DNA from: Symbiodinium natans
Lineage: Eukaryota; Sar; Dinophyceae; Suessiales; Symbiodiniaceae
NCBI GenBank assembly: GCA_905221605.1
Contig: CAJNDS010001157.1
Span: 1-22,500, forward strand
Length of the DNA: 22,500 nucleotides
Direction: 5' to 3'
Shown here: piece after piece, positions 13,924 through 22,500 of the stretch
How positions within the stretch are numbered: position 1 is the stretch's first letter
Layout: each line of letters starts with the position of its first letter
Notes under the pieces: generated by a model
What the model saw: only the letters and a program-made list of their open reading frames with translations
The model's database searches: none
Told to the model about the DNA's origin: nothing
Translations under genes and position numbers: made by a program

Positions 13924-15127
13924 GGTCTGGAAACCACGGCCGGCAGGAGACCGTCCTATCTACGAGTCCGGGAGCTTGCGCAGCTGGGCCCGTCATGGGC
14001 GAGTTTTCGGGCTCCCAGAAACATATACTAATAAAAAGGGTCTAGGGTTTAGGGTTTAGGGTTTAGGGTTTATGGTTTAGGGCTTCGGGTAGAATTGCTC
14101 GACTGGCGATTCGTAATTTAATTCTCTGGTGGGTTTTGGAGAACTCGCTAAACCCTGCCGTTCTCCGAGGACAGCTCTTCTGCCCCTTTAATGCCCTTGG
14201 CAACAGCAACAGACAACTGCGATGCGGACACTTCTATCACGATCGACTGCGACAATCCAGTGCCTCGGCGGATCACTTGGGGGATTGTTCGCTAATGGTA
14301 TCTTCTCGCGTCATCAAAGTTGATTTGGAGACTGTTTGCGTTGTTCCCCTCGTGCTGTCTGGTGCTTTTGGTTCAACCCTAAGTCGTTCCGAAGCTGTGC
14401 TTGCCCCCAGTGAGAGTCGAAGCCCGATTGAGCGTCTTGTTGACTACCGATTTCGACGGGATTCCAAAACGGAATGCAGCAAACATCGCCGATCCCTTCA
14501 GGCCCCTGAACCCTAAACCCTAAACCCTAAATTTAAACCCTGAATTTAAACCCTAAATTTAAACCTAAACCCTAAACCCTAAGCCTTTCAACGCCTAAGC
14601 CTTTGAAATGGTACTGCGTATAAGGCCCGTCTTGAACCATGATAAAGATAATATGTTTCATCTTCCCTGTGGTGATCTAAGGCTTCCATATATAACCCCT
14701 AAGGAGAGTATAGTATAAGTGACCTCAAATCTCAAATCCCCTCAGTATGGTCACCTCCACCTCATGGTTTACATACTTGGAGGTTCATGTGTAGCTATAA
14801 GTAGGGAGCTATAAGAGGGTAGCTATAGTTCTGTTTTAACTGGTTACTTTCTTTAGGGTACTTATAACCCTACGTATAATAACTACCCATGAACCTTGAA
14901 GCAGGTTTTTCCTTTGCACGTAGATCCCTGGCCCCTCAAAAGCACAAAACTCTGAAGCTTGCATGGTAAACACGCGCTGGCTTCAGGGTCGCGAGTTGCG
15001 ATTGAGCGGACGCCGCAAGGCCACCTTCCCCCTTGGCACCACGGTTGTGACCTGCGAAGCTACGGATTCAGCCGGGAATGTTGCATCAAGCAGCTTCAAC
15101 GTGATCGTAGAGGACCACGAAGATCCA
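13924..15127 (+). CDS. HYR (hyalin repeat) domain 0, three exons, divergent copy
   Basis: Proposed exons: a about 13947-13982 (homology extends back to about 13926), b 14170-14259, c 15020-15127. Exon a encodes E-T-V-L-S-T-S-P-G-A-C-A. Exon b has the HYR hallmark A-T-A-T-D-N-C and ends C-D-N-P. Exon c has [19 protein letters not shown] and ends E-D-H-E-D-P. Splice borders are a GCA|GC donor, CCGAG|G acceptor, CCA|GT donor and CGCAAG|G acceptor, all in phase 0. HYR domains have an immunoglobulin-like fold and occur in extracellular, adhesion-type proteins. Telomere-type arrays lie in both introns (14042-14083 and 14507-14584) and just before exon a. The unit is clearly older than those downstream. 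Exon a may be truncated, so the domain could be non-functional. Confidence 0.6.
14042..14083 (+). repeat. Telomere-type array within a predicted intron, TTTAGGG orientation
   Basis: About five heptamers, one TTTATGG variant, between the proposed exons a and b of HYR domain 0. Confidence 0.9.
14507..14584 (-). repeat. Telomere-type array with CCCTAAATTTAAA composite units, within a predicted intron
   Basis: CCCTAAA heptamers are mixed with a longer unit, CCCTAAATTTAAA or CCCTGAATTTAAA, repeated three times. It lies in the predicted 760-bp intron between exons b and c of HYR domain 0. The rest of that intron (14585-15019) is AT-richer and holds a diverged copy of the dispersed repeat. Confidence 0.85.
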
Positions 15128-15493
15128 GCCGCTGGCCTGTCCTCGAGCAGATTGCTGTGTGTGTTAGTTTTGATGACAGCGCAAGGAACCAGAAACGGCT
15201 TAGCTTTGAGGGCACTCTGCACAGTGTAAGATGTCGGTCTTGCAGCCGAGGTCCTCACCGTTATCCCGGAGACGCAGGGTTCGGGGGTTCGGAGGTATGG
15301 TCTGCAGAGCTTAGGGCTGGGATTTCGGGTTCAGGGAGTTGCGCGGAAACGGTGACTGTGCGTTCACGTGACGTGTGTGTTCGGGTAGCTTGCGCTTCGG
15401 GGTTCTTGAGGGTGCCGTGGACCGGTGAAAAGAAGATATGCTTCACAGCTCGAAGATGCTGGTGGCTTTCGGGATGCATGGTTCGATGTTCAG

Positions 15494-16169
15494 GTTTGCG
15501 CCTGTAATGGAGTCCCTTCCATCAAACATCGCGGCCAGGACATCACCCTGTCCGCGGATCCGGGCACTTGTGCAGCTGGGTCTTGCATGGGCGGGCTTGT
15601 GGGCTTTCAGACACCCATCATGCGTAGAAGGTAGGTGTTTTGTTGGCTTAGGGAGCTGTAGGGGGTTAAAGATCCCGCAGCAGCGCATTTTGGCCGCTCC
15701 GGAGAACTGACCTGCGTGAAACTCTGCAAGGAAAGCGCTGCCGCCCCGGCGCAATTCGCAACGGCAACGGACAACTGTGGCGTCGCAATCACGGTGTGCG
15801 ACCCTCCGGAGGACTTCTGCCTCACTGCCTCAACGCGCCCTTGACCCAAAGGGCGGACAACCCCCCTAAAACAGACACCGCGAAGCTCTCAGCCACTAAG
15901 CCACTAAGCTGTAAGCCCTGAACACGACTTGGAAGTTTCGTTTTTCGCAGCCGCTTTATGCAGAGACCCTCGCCTATATGAGATGCCTGACTAATGACCC
16001 GCTTCAGGCATATTAGAGCACCCTGACGGGTGTGGGGTTAATCAAACGGAAGCCGCAGGGCAGCGCATTCCCGGTTGGCACGACGGTGGTGAGCTGCACC
16101 GCCACGGATTCAGCCGGGAATATTGCAACGAGCAGCTTCAACGTGATCGTAGAGGACCACGAAGATCCA
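15494..16169 (+). CDS. HYR domain 1 (A type), exons a, b, c
   Basis: Exons: a 15494-15574 (27 codons), b 15731-15808 (26), c 16059-16169 (37), about 90 residues in total, the usual size of a HYR domain. Exon a has D-I-T-L-S-A-D-P-G-T-C-A; b has [18 protein letters not shown]; c has [13 protein letters not shown] and A-T-D-S-A-G-N-I-A. All joints are phase 0. Donors are CA|GC after a and c, and CCG|GA after b (GAG|GA is an equivalent choice); acceptors are TTCAG|G, GCAAG|G and CGCAG|G. GC and GA donors with AG|G acceptors are typical of dinoflagellates. The domain would be extracellular; no signal peptide is in the window. Boundaries are predicted without transcript data. Confidence 0.72.
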
Positions 16170-16197
16170 GCCGCTGGCCTGTCCTCGAGCAGATTGC

Positions 16198-16218
16198 TGT
16201 GTGTGTGTGTGTGTGTGT
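16198..16218 (+). repeat. (TG)n microsatellite in a HYR intron
   Basis: About ten TG dinucleotides, against five in the sister units near 15160 and 17252. This slippage tract explains the longer period of this unit. Confidence 0.95.
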
Positions 16219-16547
16219 TAGTTTTGATGACAGTGCAGGGAACCAGAAACGGCTTAGCTTTGAGGGCACTCTGCACAGTGTAAGATGTCGGTCTTGCAGC
16301 CGAGGTCCTCACCGTTATCCCGGAGACGCAGGGTTCGGGGGTTCGGAGGTATGGTCTGCAGAGCTAGGGCTGGGATTTCGTGTTCAGGGAGTTGCGCGGA
16401 AACGGTGACTGTGCGTTCACGTGACGTGTGTGTTCGGGTAGCTTGCGCTTCGGGGTTCTTGAGGGTGCCGTGGACCGGTGAAAAGAAGATATGCTTCACA
16501 GGCTCGAAGATGCTGGTGGCTTTCGGGATGCATGGTTCGATGTTCAG

Positions 16548-17223
16548 GTTTGCGCCTGTAATGGAGTCCCTTCCATCAAACATCGCGGCCAGGACATCAC
16601 CCTGTCCGCGGATCCGGGCACTTGTGCAGCTGGGTCTTGCATGGGCGGGCTTGTGGGCTTTCAGACACCCATCATGCGTAGAAGGTAGGTGTTTTGTTGG
16701 CTTAGGGAGCTGTAGGGGGTTTAAGATCCCCCAGCAGCGCATTTTGGCCGCTCCGGAGAACAGACCTGCGTGAAACTCTGCAAGGAAAGCGCTGCCGCCC
16801 CGGCGCAATTCGCAACGGCAACGGACAACTGTGGCGTAGCAATCACGGTGTGCGACCCTCCGGAGGACTTCTGCCTCACTGCCTCAACGCGCCCTTGACC
16901 CAAAGGGCGGACAACCCCCCTAAAACAGACACCGCGAAGCTCTCAGCCACTAAGCCACTAAGCTGTAAGCCCTGAACACGACTTGGAAGTTTCGTTTTTC
17001 GCAGCCGCTTTATGCAGAGACCCTCGCCTATATGAGATGCCTGACTAATGACCCGCTTCAGGCATATTAGAGCACCCTGACGGGTGTGGGGTTAATCAAA
17101 CGGAAGCCGCAGGGCAGCGCATTCCCGGTTGGCACGACGGTGGTGAGCTGCACCGCCACGGATTCAGCCGGGAATGTTGCAACGAGCAGCTTCAACGTGA
17201 TCGTAGAGGACCACGAAGATCCA
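16548..17223 (+). CDS. HYR domain 2 (A type), exons a, b, c
   Basis: Exons: a 16548-16628, b 16785-16862, c 17113-17223. The encoded residues equal those of domain 1 except N-V-A for N-I-A in exon c; exon b carries a silent GTC to GTA change. The intron before exon a is 378 bp because of the TG tract; the introns after a (156 bp) and b (250 bp) match the neighbour. The near identity of introns as well as exons points to recent duplication or gene conversion, not to selection on the protein alone. Confidence 0.72.
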
Positions 17224-17590
17224 GCCGCTGGCCTGTCCTCGAGCAGATTGCTGTGTGTGTTAGTTTTGATGACAGCGCAGGGAACCAGAAACGGCTTAGC
17301 TTTGAGGGCACTCTGCACACTGTAAGATGTCGGTCTTGCAGCCGAGGTCCTCACCGTTATCCCGGAGATGCAGGGTTCGGGGGTTCGGACGTATGGTCTG
17401 CAGAGCTTAGGGCTGGGATTTCGGGTTCAGGGAGTTGCGCGGAAACGGTGACTGTGCGTTCACGTGACGTGTGTGTTCGGGTAGCTTGCGCTTCGGGGTT
17501 CTTGAGGGTGCCGTGGACCGGTGAAAAGAAGATATGCTTCACAGGCTCGAAGATGCTGGTGGCTTTCGGGATGCATGGTTCGATGTTCAG

Positions 17591-18267
17591 GTTTGCGCCT
17601 GTAATGGAGTCCCTTCCATCAAACATCGCGGCCAGGACATCACCCTGTCCGCGGATCCGGGCACTTGTGCAGCTGGGTCTTGCATGGGCGGGCTTGTGGG
17701 CTTTCAGACACCCATCATGCGTAGAAGGTAGGTGTTTTGTTGGCTTAGGGAGCTGTAGGGGGTCTAAGATCCCCCAGCAGCGCATTTTGGCCGCTCCGGA
17801 GAACAGACCTGCGTGAAACTCTGCAAGGAAAGCGCTGCCGCCCCGGCGCAATTCGCAACGGCAACGGACAACTGTGGCGTCGCAATCACGGTGTGCGACC
17901 CTCCGGAGGACTTCTGCCTCACTGCCTCAACGCGCCCTTGACCCAAAGGGCGGACAACCCCCCTAAAACAGACACCGCGAAGCTCTCAGCCACTAAGCCC
18001 CTAAGCTGTAAGCCCTGAACACGACTTGGAAGTTTCGTTTTTCGCAGCCGCTTTATGCAGAGACCCTCGCCTATATGAGATGCCAAAACTAATGACCCGC
18101 TTCGGGCATATTAGAGCACCCTGACGGGTGTGGGGTTAATCAAACGGAAGCTGCAGGGCAGCGCATTCCCGGTTGGCACGACGGTGGTGAGCTGCACCGC
18201 CACGGATTCAGCCGGGAATGTTGCAACGAGCAGCTTCAACGTGATCGTAGTGGACGACGAAGATCCA
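17591..18267 (+). CDS. HYR domain 3 (hybrid: A-type exons a and b, B-type exon c)
   Basis: Exons: a 17591-17671, b 17828-17905, c 18157-18267. Exons a and b match domains 1 and 2. Exon c ends V-V-D-D-E-D-P where A units have V-E-D-H-E-D-P, so the switch from A to B unit lies between exons b and c, close to the change of GCCGCAG to GCTGCAG just before exon c. Same phase-0 splice borders. Confidence 0.72.
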
Positions 18268-18660
18268 GCCGCTGGTCTGTCCTTGAGCAGATTGCTGTGT
18301 TCTAGTTTTGATGACAGCGCAAGGAACCAGAAATGGGCTCAAGCGGGTAGCTTGGTTAGTTGCAACCTTGTTTTTGCTTAGTCTGCCACGGGGATGCCCT
18401 CCCCTCTGGTCACAGGGACAGCAAACCCCCAACCTGAGAGGAGATAGGTAGCAAGCCCGAAGCCCAAGAAGGGACATGCTGGCACACCCGAAAACCCTAA
18501 AAGGGGATGCGAGTTCTGGACGCTGTCTCTTGTGAAGGAGATGCAAGTTTTTTTGGATTCCAGTCTGTCTTTTGTCCCGAAGTGTTTCCCCGCAGTGCTG
18601 CATGTCTGCACAAAAAAAGGGAGATGCTGGAAAAGCAAAGCCTAAACCCAAAAAGATCCA
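18268..18660 (+). repeat. B-unit-specific intron segment of about 393 bp flanked by GATCCAGCCGCTGG repeats
   Basis: In B units the donor-region sequence GATCCAGCCGCTGGTCTGT occurs twice, about 393 bp apart: 18262/18655, 19614/20006 and 20967/21360. Between the copies lies sequence absent from A units, including CTGCCACGGGGATGCCCTCC. The last unit (from 22192) has a single copy and lacks the segment. ORFs reported across it on either strand have no recognisable domain. Confidence 0.75.
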
Positions 18661-18953
18661 GCCGCTGGTCTGTTCGTCGGCTGATGGCAGTGCAATGAAC
18701 CGGAAGATCTCAAAGCGCACGCCTGAACAAGAAGCGTGTAAGATTTGGGTCTTGCAGCCGAGGTCCTCACCGTTGCCGCGGAGACGCAGGGTTCGGAGTT
18801 CGAAGGTATGTAGAGCCTAGGGCCAAGGGATTCAGGGGGTTGGAGTGTGTTCAGTAGCTTGGTCCTTGGGGTTCTTGAGGGCGCAGTGGACAGGTGCAAA
18901 GACATGCTTCATAGCTCGAAGATGGTTCGATGTTCAGGTTTGCGCCTGTAAAG

Positions 18954-19619
18954 GCAGCTCCGTCCGTCAAACATCGCTGCCAGGACAGCTTCCTGTCTAC
19001 GGATCCGGGCGCTTGCGCAGCTGGGTCTTGCATGGGCGGGCGTTCGGGCTTTCAGACCCCCATCATGCGTAGAAGGTTGGTGTTAATTTGGCTTAGGGCT
19101 AGAGGGGGTTCAAAATGCCCCCAGCAGCGCGCTCCAGAGAACAGACCTGCATGAAAAGCCAGCCGTTCTCCAAGGCAAGCACTGCCGCCCCCACGCCCTT
19201 CGCAACCGCAACGGACAACTGTCCTGGTGTCACATTCACGTGCGACCATCCGGAGGACTTCTGCCTCACTGCCTCAACGCGTCCTTGACCCAAAGGGCTA
19301 AGCGGACAACCCCCCTAAAACAGACACCGCGAAGCTCTCAGCCACTAAGCCACTGAGCTGTAAGCCCTGAACACGACTGCGGAGTTTCGTTTTTCGCAGC
19401 CGCTTTGTGCAGAGACCTTCGCCTATATGAGATGCCAAAACTAATGACCCGCTTCGGGCATATTAGAGCACCCTGACGGGTGTGGGGTTAATCAAACGGA
19501 AGCTGCAGGGCAGCGCATTCCCGGTTGGCACGACGGTGGTGAGCTGCACCGCCACGGATTCAGCCGGGAATGTTGCAACGAGCAGCTTCAACGTGATCGT
19601 AGTGGACGACGAAGATCCA
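18954..19619 (+). CDS. HYR domain 4 (B type), exons a, b, c
   Basis: Exons: a 18954-19019 (22 codons, A-A-P-S-V-K-H-R-C-Q-D and S-T-D-P-G-A-C-A), b 19175-19252 ([17 protein letters not shown]), c 19509-19619 (37 codons). The A-type acceptor TTCAG|G is still present at 18937, but from there exon a would be 82 bp and break the frame. An AAAG|G 16 bp downstream restores phase 0 with an AG|G border, so it is chosen. Domain length is then about 85 residues. Exon b differs from A units at several residues but keeps the D-N-C core. Intron sizes: 686 bp before exon a, 155 and 256 bp after a and b. Confidence 0.62.
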
Positions 19620-20304
19620 GCCGCTGGTCTGTCCTTGAGCAGATTGCTGTGTGCTAGTTTGGATGACAGCGCAAGGAACCAGAAATGGGCTCAAGCGGGT
19701 AGCTTGGTTAGTTGCAACCTTGTTTTTGCTTAGTCTGCCACGGGGATGCCCTCCCCTCTGGTCACAGGGACAGCAAACCCCCAACCTGAGAGGAGATAGG
19801 TAGCAAGCCCGAAGCCCAAGAAGGGACATGCTGGCACACCCGAAAACCCTAAAAGGGGATGCGAGTTCTGGACGCTGTCTCTTGTGAAGGAGATGCAAGT
19901 TTTTTTGGATTCCAGTCTGTCTTTTGTCCCGAAGTGTTTCCCCGCAGTGCTGCGTGTCTGCACAAAAAAGGGAGATGCTGGAAAAGCAAAGCCTAAACCC
20001 AAAACGATCCAGCCGCTGGTCTGTTCGTGGGCTGATGGCAGTGCAATGAACCGGAAGATCTCAAAGCGCACGCCTGAACAAGAAGCGTGTAAGATTTGGG
20101 TCTTGCAGCCGAGGTCCTCACCGTTGCCGCGGAGACGCAGGGTTCGGAGTTCGAAGGTATGTAGAGCCTAGGGCCAAGGGATTCAGGGGGTTGGAGTGTG
20201 TTCAGTAGCTTGGTCCTTGGGGTTCTTGAGGGCGCAGTGGACAGGTGCAAAGACATGCTTCATAGCTCGAAGATGGTTCGATGTTCAGGTTTGCGCCTGT
20301 AAAG

Positions 20305-20972
20305 GCAGCTCCGTCCGTCAAACGTCTCTGCCAGGACAGCTTCCTGTCTACGGATCCGGGCGCTTGCGCAGCTGGGTCTTGCATGGGCGGGCGTTCGGGC
20401 TTTCAGACTCCCATCATGCGTAGAAGGTAGTGTTACTTTGGCTTAGAGAGCTAAAGGGGGGTTCAAAATGCCCCCAGCAGCGCGCTCCAGAGAACAGACC
20501 TGCATGAAATGCCAGCCGTTCTCCAAGGCAAGCACTGCCGCCCCCACGCCCTTCGCAACCGCAACGGACAACTGTCCTGGTGTCACATTCACGTGCGACC
20601 ATCCGGAGGACTTCTGCCTCACTGCCTCAACGCGTCCTTGACCCAAAGGGCTAAGCGGACAAGCCCCCTAAAACAGACACCGCGAAGCTCTCAGCCACTA
20701 AGCCACTGAGCTGTAAGCCCTGAACACGACTGCAGAGTTTCGTTTTTCGCAGCCGCTTTGTGCAGAGACCCTCGCCTATATGAGATGCCAAAACTAATGG
20801 CCCGCTTCGGGTATATTAGAGCACCCTGACGGGTGTGGGGTTAATCAAACGGAAGCCACAGGGCAGCGCATTCCCGGTTGGCACGACGGTGGTGAGCTGC
20901 ACCGCCACGGATTCAGCCGGGAATGTTGCAACGAGCAGCTTCAACGTGATCGTAGTGGACGACGAAGATCCA
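20305..20972 (+). CDS. HYR domain 5 (B type), exons a, b, c
   Basis: Exons: a 20305-20370, b 20528-20605, c 20862-20972. Same structure as domain 4, including the 1-base insertion relative to A units and the shifted acceptor. Exon a reads V-K-R-L-C-Q-D where domain 4 has V-K-H-R-C-Q-D. The acceptor of exon c reads CCACAG|G. No stop codon occurs in the joined frame. Confidence 0.62.
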
Positions 20973-21658
20973 GCCGCTGGTCTGTCCTTGAGCAGATTGC
21001 TGTGTTCTAGTTTTGATGACAGCGCAAGGAACCAGAAATGGGCTCAAGCGGGTAGCTTGGTTAGTTGCAACCTTGTTTTTGCTTAGTCTGCCACGGGGAT
21101 GCCCTCCCCTCTGGTCACAGGGACAGCAAACCCCCAACCTGAGAGGAGATAGGTAGCAAGCCCGAAGCCCAAGAAGGGACATGCTGGCACACCTGAAAAC
21201 CCTAAAAGGGGATGCGAGTTCTGGACGCTGTGTCTTGTGAAGGAGATGCAAGTTTTTTTGGATTCCAGTCTGTCTTTTGTCCCGAAGTGTTTCCCCGCAG
21301 TGCTGCGTGTCTGCACAAAAAAAGGGAGATGCTGGAAAAGCAAAGCCTAAACCCAAAAAGATCCAGCCGCTGGTCTGTTCGTGGGCTGATGGCAGTGCAA
21401 TGAACCGGAAGATCTCAAAGCGCACGCCTGAACAAGAAGCGTGTAAGATTTGGGTCTTGCAGCCGAGGTCCTCACCGTTGCCGCGGAGACGCAGGGTTCG
21501 GAGTTCGAAGGTATGTAGAGCCTAGGGCCAAGGGATTCAGGGGGTTGGAGTGTGTTCAGTAGCTTGGTCCTTGGGGTTCTTGAGGGCGCAGTGGACAGGT
21601 GCAAAGACATGCTTCATAGCTCGAAGATGGTTCGATGTTCAGGTTTGCGCCTGTAAAG

Positions 21659-22302
21659 GCAGCTCCGTCCGTCAAACGTCTCTGCCAGGACAGCTTCCTG
21701 TCTACGGATCCGGGCGCTTGCGCAGCTGGGTCTTGCATGGGCGGGCGTTCGGGCTTTCAGACTCCCATCATGCGTAGAAGGTAGTGTTACTTTGGCTTAG
21801 GGAGCTAAAGGGGGTTCAAAATGCCCCCAGCAGCGCGCTCCAGAGAACAGACCTGCATGAAATGCCAGCCGTTCTCCAAGGCAAGCACTGCCGCCCCCAC
21901 GCCCTTCGCAACCGCAACGGACAACTGTCCTGGTGTCACATTCACGTGCGACCATCCGGAGGACTTCTGCCTCACTGCCTCAACGCGTCCTTGACCCAAA
22001 GGGCTAAGCGGACAAACCCTCTAAAACAGACACCGCGAAGCTTTCAGCCACTAAGCCACTAAGCCGTAAGCCCTGAACACGACTTGGAAGTTTCGATACC
22101 CTCGCCTATAAGAGATGCCAAAACTAATGACCCGCTTCGTGCATATTAGAGCACCCTGACGGGTGTGGGGTTAATCAAACGGAAGCCGCAGGGCAGTGCA
22201 TTCCCGGTTGGCACGACGGTGGTGAGCTGCACCGCCACGGATTCAGCCGGGAATGTTGCAACGAGCAACTTCAACGTGATCGTACATGACGACGAAGTTC
22301 CA
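21659..22302 (+). CDS. HYR domain 6 (B type), exons a, b, c
   Basis: Exons: a 21659-21724, b 21881-21958, c 22192-22302. Exon a shares V-K-R-L-C-Q-D with domain 5. Exon c is slightly diverged: S-N-F-N for S-S-F-N and V-H-D-D-E-V-P at the end. The intron between b and c is 23 bp shorter because of a deletion near 22096. After exon c the 393-bp segment is missing, and the sequence continues with B-type intron to the window edge, so the gene is 3' partial here. Confidence 0.62.
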
Positions 22303-22500
22303 GCCGCTGGTCTGTTTGTGGGCTGATGGCAGTGCAATGAACCAGAAGATCTCAAAGCGCACGCCTGAACAAGAAGCGTGTAAGATTTGGGTCTTGCAGC
22401 CGAGGTCCTCACCGTTGCCGCGGAGACGCAGGGTTCGGAGTTCGAAGGTATGTAGAGCCTAGGGCCAAGGGATTCAGGGGGTTGGAGTGTGTTCAGTAGC
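22303..22500 (+). other. Start of the intron after HYR domain 6
   Basis: The stretch begins CCA|GCCGCTGG like other exon c donors and matches the right part of B-type introns, for example 20025-20215. The next exon a is expected about 100 bp beyond the window. Confidence 0.7.

Larger units (their letters stand above)
15060..22500 (+). repeat. Tandem repeat array carrying HYR exons (A units about 1.05 kb, B units about 1.35 kb)
   Basis: The landmark GACGGGTGTGGGGTTAATC occurs at 16025, 17079, 18123, 19475, 20828 and 22158, giving periods of 1054, 1044, 1352, 1353 and 1330 bp. The first three units (A) are nearly identical to each other in exons and introns, and so are the B units. Similarity to the older upstream unit starts near 15060, within exon c. 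The 10-bp difference between A units is a (TG)n change. The 23-bp shortfall of the last unit is a deletion near 22096. B units carry an extra segment of about 393 bp in the intron after exon c. The array continues past the right edge. Confidence 0.93.

Noticed and set aside
14136-14516. 126-codon plus-strand ORF at the oldest HYR unit
   Set aside because: The HYR hallmark A-T-A-T-D-N-C is in a different frame (exon 14170-14259), so this frame is a shadow.
15443-17851. Long ORFs on both strands in the repeat array (about 100-187 codons, recurring at 15443-15754, 16254-16808, 17253-17816, 17357-17851)
   Set aside because: They recur only because the underlying DNA is repeated, they run across predicted introns, and none has a recognisable domain. 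The HYR protein signal is in short segments with consistent splice borders.
18208-21425. Minus-strand ORFs of about 170 codons in the B units
   Set aside because: They cover the B-specific intron segment and the antisense of exon c, with no domain and no supporting signal.
15060-22500. CRISPR-like array because of regular repeats
   Set aside because: Units are over 1 kb, nearly identical throughout, with exon-intron structure and no short repeat/spacer pattern.

Overview
The window looks like nuclear DNA of a dinoflagellate, probably of the Symbiodiniaceae/Suessiales type. This is inferred from a combination of traits: a very long Copia-type retroelement polyprotein with unusual extra domains, blocks of the telomere-type heptamer CCCTAAA/TTTAGGG, and a multi-exon gene whose introns fit GC-AG or GA-AG borders with a G after every acceptor. 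No bacterial signals, tRNA, rRNA or CRISPR array were seen. The species cannot be named from the sequence.

Layout. (1) 1-10850: most of an LTR retrotransposon on the + strand. Its left end lies outside the window. A first frame (2-961, open to the left edge) carries an aspartic protease. A second frame (to 10554) is entered by a probable -1 frameshift near 934-940. It encodes integrase, reverse transcriptase and RNase H in Ty1/Copia order, followed by about 1,780 residues not normally found in Copia elements. In order these are a 2-oxoglutarate/Fe(II) dioxygenase-like domain of TET/JBP flavour, a PC-motif methyltransferase-like domain, an SGNH-hydrolase-like domain, a Tpt1/KptA RNA 2'-phosphotransferase-like domain, a four-cysteine zinc ribbon and a Trp/Ser/Arg-rich tail. 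(2) 10555-11530: 3' untranslated part, polypurine tract and the presumed start of the 3' LTR. (3) 11531-13921: gene-poor DNA with telomere-type arrays that switch orientation, small foldback sequences and diverged dispersed repeats. (4) 13924-22500: a + strand gene, open at both ends of the window, that encodes tandem HYR (hyalin repeat) domains. Each domain is split over three phase-0 exons, here called a, b and c. The exons sit in a tandem genomic repeat, with units of about 1.05 kb (A type) followed by units of about 1.35 kb (B type). Introns are as similar between copies as exons, so the array expanded or was homogenised recently.

The two coding parts look unrelated: one is a selfish element, the other a host extracellular or adhesion-type protein. 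The most noteworthy system is the retroelement. It appears to carry its own candidate DNA-base-oxidation, DNA-methylation and RNA-end/NAD-dependent chemistry in one uninterrupted reading frame. All domain names come from motif reading by eye, without database searches. Residue numbers for the large frame count the GTG at 1006 as residue 1.
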